Shown: piece after piece, positions 62,101 to 64,000 of the stretch
Layout: each line of letters opens with the position of its first letter
How positions within the stretch are numbered: position 1 is the first letter of the stretch
NCBI RefSeq assembly: GCF_900102795.1
Contig: NZ_FMWG01000003.1
Location: forward strand, 1 to 64,000
From: Epibacterium ulvae
Lineage (GTDB): Bacteria > Pseudomonadota > Alphaproteobacteria > Rhodobacterales > Rhodobacteraceae
Length of the DNA: 64,000 bases
Direction: 5' to 3'
The notes under the pieces: generated by a model
The model's database searches: none
What the model was told of the DNA's origin: nothing
What the model saw: the letters and a program-made list of their open reading frames with translations, nothing else
Made by a program: the position numbers and the translations under genes

Positions 62101-62979
62101 ATGTCCAGCCAACGACAGATTGTGCGTGATATATCTTATGCGCATTCTGCACAAACCCGATCGGGCCGGGCGATGATCCGAGTGATGGAGAATTCCACCG
62201 GGCGTCTACGGTTGATCCGCAGAGCCAAAGGATATGAGAATGACGTCGCCAATGGGCACAGCTTTTGGCAGGTGATGGTTGAACGCTACGGGTTGAGCCT
62301 GGACATTGTCGCAGGAACGCTTGCAAATATTCCTCAAGATCGCCCAGTTTTGTTAATTGCAAATCACCCCTATGGTATTTTGGACGGTTTGATGATGGGC
62401 CATATCCTGTCGCGGGTACGCGGCGACTTTCGCATTTTGGCGCATCAGGTTTTCAAACGCGCAGAAGAGGTCAATAAGGTCATTTTACCTGTTGATTTTG
62501 CTGAAACGAAAGAAGCGTTGCGCACGAATTTGATGACCCGGAAAGAGGCCTTGCAGTATCTTTCAAACGGTGGCGCAATCGGTATTTTTCCGGGAGGCAC
62601 TGTGAGCACAGCAGTCACCCCCTTTGCGTATCCAATGGATCCGGGATGGCGCAGTTTTACCGCCCGTATGATCGCAAAGTCAGATACGGTTGTGGTGCCG
62701 CTGTTCTTTGAAGGGCATACCTCGCGTCTTTTTCAGATCGCGAGCCACTTGCATGCCACTCTGCGCATGGGGTTACTGATCAACGAATTTCGTAAGCGTG
62801 TAGATACTCCTGTCAAAGTTGTCATTGGAAACCCTATTGACCGTGATAGGCTGACACCTTTGGCCACAGACGCAAAAGCAATGATGGATTTCCTGCGTAA
62901 AGCGACGTATGAGCTGTCTCCAACACCTCTTAGATCCACAGAATACGGGTTTGAGTTTGAGGAAAAACACCGGGCTTAA
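62101..62979 (+). CDS. lysophospholipid acyltransferase family protein
   Basis: 292 residues from the ATG at 62101. The catalytic HxxxxD motif is HPYGILD within ANHPYGILDGLMMG, and later GIFPGGTVS holds the substrate-binding Pro-Gly. A hydrophobic N-terminal region is short. Family members acylate glycerol-3-phosphate or lysophospholipids. An earlier in-frame ATG at 61933 would add a Pro- and Arg-rich lead overlapping a hairpin, so the later start is preferred. Confidence 0.88.
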   Translation: MSSQRQIVRDISYAHSAQTRSGRAMIRVMENSTGRLRLIRRAKGYENDVANGHSFWQVMVERYGLSLDIVAGTLANIPQDRPVLLIANHPYGILDGLMMGHILSRVRGDFRILAHQVFKRAEEVNKVILPVDFAETKEALRTNLMTRKEALQYLSNGGAIGIFPGGTVSTAVTPFAYPMDPGWRSFTARMIAKSDTVVVPLFFEGHTSRLFQIASHLHATLRMGLLINEFRKRVDTPVKVVIGNPIDRDRLTPLATDAKAMMDFLRKATYELSPTPLRSTEYGFEFEEKHRA

Positions 62980-63024
62980 GAAAAACAACACTTAATGTCT
63001 GGTTGAGACAAAGATGAGGGTCGT

Positions 63025-63834
63025 GTGGCTGTAGGTATATTTGATTCCGGTTTGGGCGGTTTGACCGTATTGAATGCGGCGCAAAATCGCTTACCCGATG
63101 TAGAATTTCTGTATTACGGCGATAATGCATGCGCGCCTTACGGTGTGCGGGATGCAGAAGATGTGTACCAGCTCACCAAAGCAGCCGTCGAAGATATGTG
63201 GTCCAAAGGATGTGATCTGGTTATCCTCGCCTGTAACACTGCATCGGCAGCAGCGTTGCGCCGATTGCAAGAAAACGGTCTGCCCGAAGGCAAGCGGGTG
63301 TTGGGGGTTTTTGTTCCGCTGATCGAAGCCTTGACCGAACGCCAATGGGGGGACAATTCCCCTCCACGTGAGGTCGCCGTTAAACATGTAGCCTTGTTTG
63401 CAACCCCTGCCACTGTCGCCAGTCGCGCCTTTCAGCGCGAGCTCGCGTTTCGCGCGATTGGTGTCGATGTGGAAGCGCAATCATGCGGCGGCATTGTTGA
63501 TGCAATTGAAGAAGGCGATTTTGTACTTGCCGAAGCAATGGTGCGCAGCCATGTGGATGCGCTGTTGCGCAAAATGCCAAAACCCGAAGCCGCAATTTTA
63601 GGCTGCACGCATTACCCGTTGATGGCGGATGCCTTTCAGGCCGCTTTGGGCGAGCATGTGAAAGTGTTCAGTCAGGGGGATCTGGTTGCCGAAAGCCTTG
63701 CAGATTATCTGGAGCGGCATCCTGAGATGCTTGGGCAGGGTTCGGGGGGGTATTTCACCACCGGTGATCCAGACCGCGTTAGCAGTCGTGCGACGCAATT
63801 CTTGCGACGAGAAATGCGATTTGAAGCAGCGTAA
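63025..63834 (+). CDS. murI: glutamate racemase
   Basis: 269 residues with two catalytic Cys: [11 protein letters not shown] near 72 and [10 protein letters not shown] near 190, and the start [14 protein letters not shown]. It makes D-glutamate for peptidoglycan. The start is GTG at 63025; the ATG at 63014 is out of frame. It runs in the same direction as the acyltransferase and argC. Confidence 0.95.
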   Translation: MAVGIFDSGLGGLTVLNAAQNRLPDVEFLYYGDNACAPYGVRDAEDVYQLTKAAVEDMWSKGCDLVILACNTASAAALRRLQENGLPEGKRVLGVFVPLIEALTERQWGDNSPPREVAVKHVALFATPATVASRAFQRELAFRAIGVDVEAQSCGGIVDAIEEGDFVLAEAMVRSHVDALLRKMPKPEAAILGCTHYPLMADAFQAALGEHVKVFSQGDLVAESLADYLERHPEMLGQGSGGYFTTGDPDRVSSRATQFLRREMRFEAA

Positions 63835-63915
63835 TACCTCTACGCCTGACTTTTGTGTCCATTGCCCAATTGAACGCGCCCAAAAGAGCGCAAAGACTGA
63901 CCGACGAGATCTGAC

Positions 63916-64000
63916 ATGACCCATAAAATCGCTATTCTTGGTGCCTCTGGTTATACTGGCGCTGAATTGGTACGGCTGATTGATCAACACCCGAATATGG
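63916..64000 (+). CDS. argC: N-acetyl-gamma-glutamyl-phosphate reductase, N-terminal part (cut by window end)
   Basis: The 28 residues in the window read [20 protein letters not shown] and continue with LIDQHPN, the usual ArgC NADP-binding start (GxxGxxG). The gene goes past the end of the window. The ATG lies 81 bases after murI. Confidence 0.88.
   Translation, partial: MTHKIAILGASGYTGAELVRLIDQHPNM

Noticed and set aside
1-64000. CRISPR arrays or an rRNA operon
   Set aside because: No regularly spaced repeats and no rRNA-like stretches were noticed on reading through the window.

Overview
The gene content points to a marine alphaproteobacterium of the Rhodobacteraceae (Roseobacter group). 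Evidence includes the purL / Cys-rich protein / bolA / grxD block, a single long indolepyruvate oxidoreductase, an alphaproteobacterial SOS box (GTTC-N7-GTTC) in front of uvrA, several RTX- and ABC-type genes, and moderate to high GC. The assignment rests on gene families and neighbourhoods, not on a database search.

Layout. 1-2.0 kb: two nested, decayed IS3-family elements. 2.7-7.8 kb: a bidirectional seven-gene module equivalent to the E. coli yjf genes (ion channel, DUF2491, DUF350 and DUF1190 on minus; DUF2170, PspA and an ATP-grasp ligase on plus), probably a membrane-stress or envelope-modification system. 8.6-13.4 kb: a small K+-channel-like protein and an RND efflux pair. 13.5-13.8 kb: a gltS remnant. 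13.9-24.6 kb: a sugar-catabolism locus with kinase-mutarotase fusion, lactonase, tagaturonate reductase-like enzyme, aldose dehydrogenase, GntR regulator, ribose-type ABC importer, L-galactonate dehydrogenase-like enzyme and altronate dehydratase. Read in order, these enzymes make a complete route from L-galactose to KDPG. 24.7-25.5 kb: gene and transposase debris. 25.7-30.6 kb: a quinone oxidoreductase, a crotonase, an SDR and a CmcJ-like enzyme, with a divergent LysR gene. 30.7-32.6 kb: PP2C phosphatase and secreted VWA protein. 33.0-37.1 kb: MFS carrier and uvrA. 37.6-44.2 kb: valine degradation (mmsB, 3-hydroxyisobutyryl-CoA hydrolase, acyl-CoA dehydrogenase, mmsA) with an L,D-transpeptidase in the middle and a divergent LysR. 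44.3-52.2 kb: housekeeping genes (CBS protein, coaD, gap with a 47-residue membrane ORF, DUF808, lone Imm26, tkt, coiled-coil protein, zapA). 52.4-56.9 kb: RTX protein, grxD, bolA, Cys-rich protein, purL. 57.2-64.0 kb: candidate structured RNA, LysR, indolepyruvate oxidoreductase, acyltransferase, murI, start of argC.

The most interesting points are the inferred L-galactose pathway with its kinase-mutarotase fusion and shared operator motif, the yjf-type membrane module with an ion channel, three palindromic inserts inside one dead transposase, a cluster of LacI-type operator half-sites next to gap, and a structured minus-strand RNA candidate after a LysR gene. All functional calls come from sequence motifs and remembered family features; no search was run.
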